The position numbers and the translations under genes were made by a program. The notes under the pieces were generated by a model. It ran no database searches, was not told the origin of the DNA, and worked only from the letters and a program-made list of their open reading frames with translations. DNA of 6,385 nucleotides, from NCBI GenBank assembly GCA_938005655.1, contig CALLNA010000061.1:1-6385 (forward strand), read 5' to 3'. Positions 5,441-6,385 of this stretch are shown piece after piece. How positions within the stretch are numbered: position 1 is the first letter of the stretch; every line of letters begins with the position of its first letter. Source of the DNA: an uncultured Novosphingobium sp. GTDB lineage: Bacteria > Pseudomonadota > Alphaproteobacteria > Sphingomonadales > Sphingomonadaceae.

Positions 5441-5502
5441 GGTCCCTGGGCCAAGGCTTCGGGACCTGCTTGACCGCTCACTCTGAGCCCCCTCGCGGGG
5501 GC
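5441..5502 (+). promoter_or_regulatory. structured rplK leader: two hairpins
   Basis: The first hairpin pairs GGTCCC (5441-5446) with GGGACC (5461-5466). The second pairs GCCCCC (5487-5492) with GGGGGC (5497-5502) around the tetraloop TCGC. The second ends 9 nt before the AAAGGAGG ribosome site. In many bacteria L1 represses its own rplK-rplA mRNA by binding the leader, so this is where such a site would be expected. I could not match the known L1-binding fold by eye. A terminator is unlikely, since purines rather than U residues follow the second stem. Confidence 0.35.
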
Positions 5503-5525
5503 GACAGGAAGAAAGGAGGCCCCTC

Positions 5526-5957
5526 GTGGCCAAGAAGATCGAAGGCTATATCAAGCTGCAGGTGCCCGCCGGCACCGCCAATCCGTCTCCGCCGATCGGC
5601 CCCGCGCTCGGTCAGCGCGGCGTGAACATCATGGAATTCTGCAAGGCGTTCAACGCCGCGACGCAGGAGATGGAGAAGGGCATCCCGCTGCCCACCGTCA
5701 TCACCGTCTATGCCGACCGTTCGTTCACCTTCGTCACCAAGACGCCGCCGGCCAGCTTCCTCATCAAGAAGGCCGCCAACCTCAAGTCGGGCTCGAAGGA
5801 GCCGGGCAAGGTCTCGGCCGGAACGATCAAGCGCTCGGCGCTCGCCGAGATCGCCGAGGCCAAGATGAAGGACCTCAACGCCAACGACATCGAGCAGGCG
5901 ACCAAGATCATCGAAGGTTCCGCCCGTTCGATGGGCCTTCAGGTTGTGGAGGGCTAA
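5526..5957 (+). CDS. rplK: 50S ribosomal protein L11
   Basis: L11 binds the GTPase-associated centre of 23S rRNA at the stalk base and is required for RelA activation by uncharged tRNA. The 143-residue product is full length. The N-terminal domain (1-70) contains the proline-rich PSPPIGPALGQRGVNIMEFCKAFN segment (20-43), the thiostrepton/micrococcin region. The C-terminal rRNA-binding domain (about 75-143) has KTPPASFLIKKAA and ends in the family signature GSARSMGLQV (131-140). The start is GTG at 5526, well set by a strong AAAGGAGG site (5512-5519) 6 nt upstream and by the MAKKI family N-terminus. rplA follows after 4 nt. Confidence 0.98.
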   Translation: MAKKIEGYIKLQVPAGTANPSPPIGPALGQRGVNIMEFCKAFNAATQEMEKGIPLPTVITVYADRSFTFVTKTPPASFLIKKAANLKSGSKEPGKVSAGTIKRSALAEIAEAKMKDLNANDIEQATKIIEGSARSMGLQVVEG

Positions 5958-5961
5958 GACC

Positions 5962-6385
5962 ATGGCGAAGCAGACCAAGAAGCAGAAGGCCCTGGGCACC
6001 AAGCTGGGCGACAACCAGAAGCTCTACGGCGTCGACGAGGCGCTGCAGACCCTGCGCGGCCTGGCCAGCGCCAAGTTCGACGAGACCATCGAGGTCGCGC
6101 TGAACCTGGGCGTCGATCCGCGCCACGCCGACCAGATGGTCCGCGGCATGGTCACGCTGCCCTCGGGCACCGGCAAGGACGTCAAGGTCGCGGTCTTCGC
6201 GCGCGGCGACAACGCCCAGAAGGCGCTCGACGCCGGAGCCGACAAGGTCGGCGCCGAGGACCTGCTGGAAGACATGCAGGCCGGCAACCTCGACTACGGC
6301 CGCGTCATCGCGACGCCCGACATGATGGGCATCGTCGGCCGCCTCGGCAAGGTGCTCGGCCCCAAGGGCCTGATGCCGAACCCGA
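5962..6385 (+). CDS. rplA: 50S ribosomal protein L1, 3' end outside window
   Basis: L1 forms the mobile stalk at the ribosomal E site and, in many bacteria, represses its own operon mRNA. The first 141 residues are present, out of about 230 usual for the family; the frame is open to the window end. Visible features are an N-terminal basic segment, FDETIEVALNLGVDPRHADQMVRG (typical of domain I), LPSGTGKDVKVAVFARGD, and the start of the L1 signature GRLGKVLGPKGLMPNP at the very end. The ATG at 5962 lies 4 nt after the rplK stop. Its GGAGGG ribosome site (5948-5953) is inside the last rplK codons, so the two genes are translationally linked. Confidence 0.97.
   Translation, partial: MAKQTKKQKALGTKLGDNQKLYGVDEALQTLRGLASAKFDETIEVALNLGVDPRHADQMVRGMVTLPSGTGKDVKVAVFARGDNAQKALDAGADKVGAEDLLEDMQAGNLDYGRVIATPDMMGIVGRLGKVLGPKGLMPNP

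Overview
The window is GC-rich chromosomal DNA. Gene content, gene order and protein motifs fit an alphaproteobacterium, most likely a sphingomonad (Sphingomonadales). The clues are an NDUFA12-type complex I accessory subunit beside a DUF2155 protein and aat, a tRNA-Trp/secE/nusG/rplK/rplA block, and short CCCCGG-type palindromic repeats. The taxonomic call is inference; no search was run.

Left part (1-2132): the 3' part of a DUF192 protein gene, then NDUFA12 and a DUF2155 lipoprotein gene, all on the plus strand and close together. The lipoprotein gene converges on aat (minus strand), which encodes leucyl/phenylalanyl-tRNA-protein transferase. The two reading frames overlap tail to tail by 193 bp.

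Middle part (2133-4748): a short intergenic region, then a perfect tRNA-Trp(CCA) gene with encoded CCA. A 503-residue polytopic membrane protein of unknown function (GT-C-like layout) comes next, followed by secE (Sec translocase subunit) and nusG (transcription elongation/antitermination factor). The membrane protein gene sits between tRNA-Trp and secE, which are usually close neighbours.

Right part (4749-6385): nusG and rplK are separated by 777 bp instead of the usual short gap. That gap holds a small GIY-YIG nuclease-family gene on the opposite strand, bracketed by two inverted pairs of a 32-bp palindromic repeat (R1/R2 and R3/R4). Just beyond the 3' end of the GIY-YIG gene lies an additional 13-bp hairpin. 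Then come a structured rplK leader, rplK (L11), and rplA (L1), which runs off the window end.

Most of the window is housekeeping: respiration, N-end-rule tagging, tryptophan decoding, protein export, transcription elongation and ribosome stalk-base proteins. The part least explained by known biology is the repeat-bracketed GIY-YIG cassette inside the secE-nusG-rplK-rplA block. It looks like a small mobile or formerly mobile unit.
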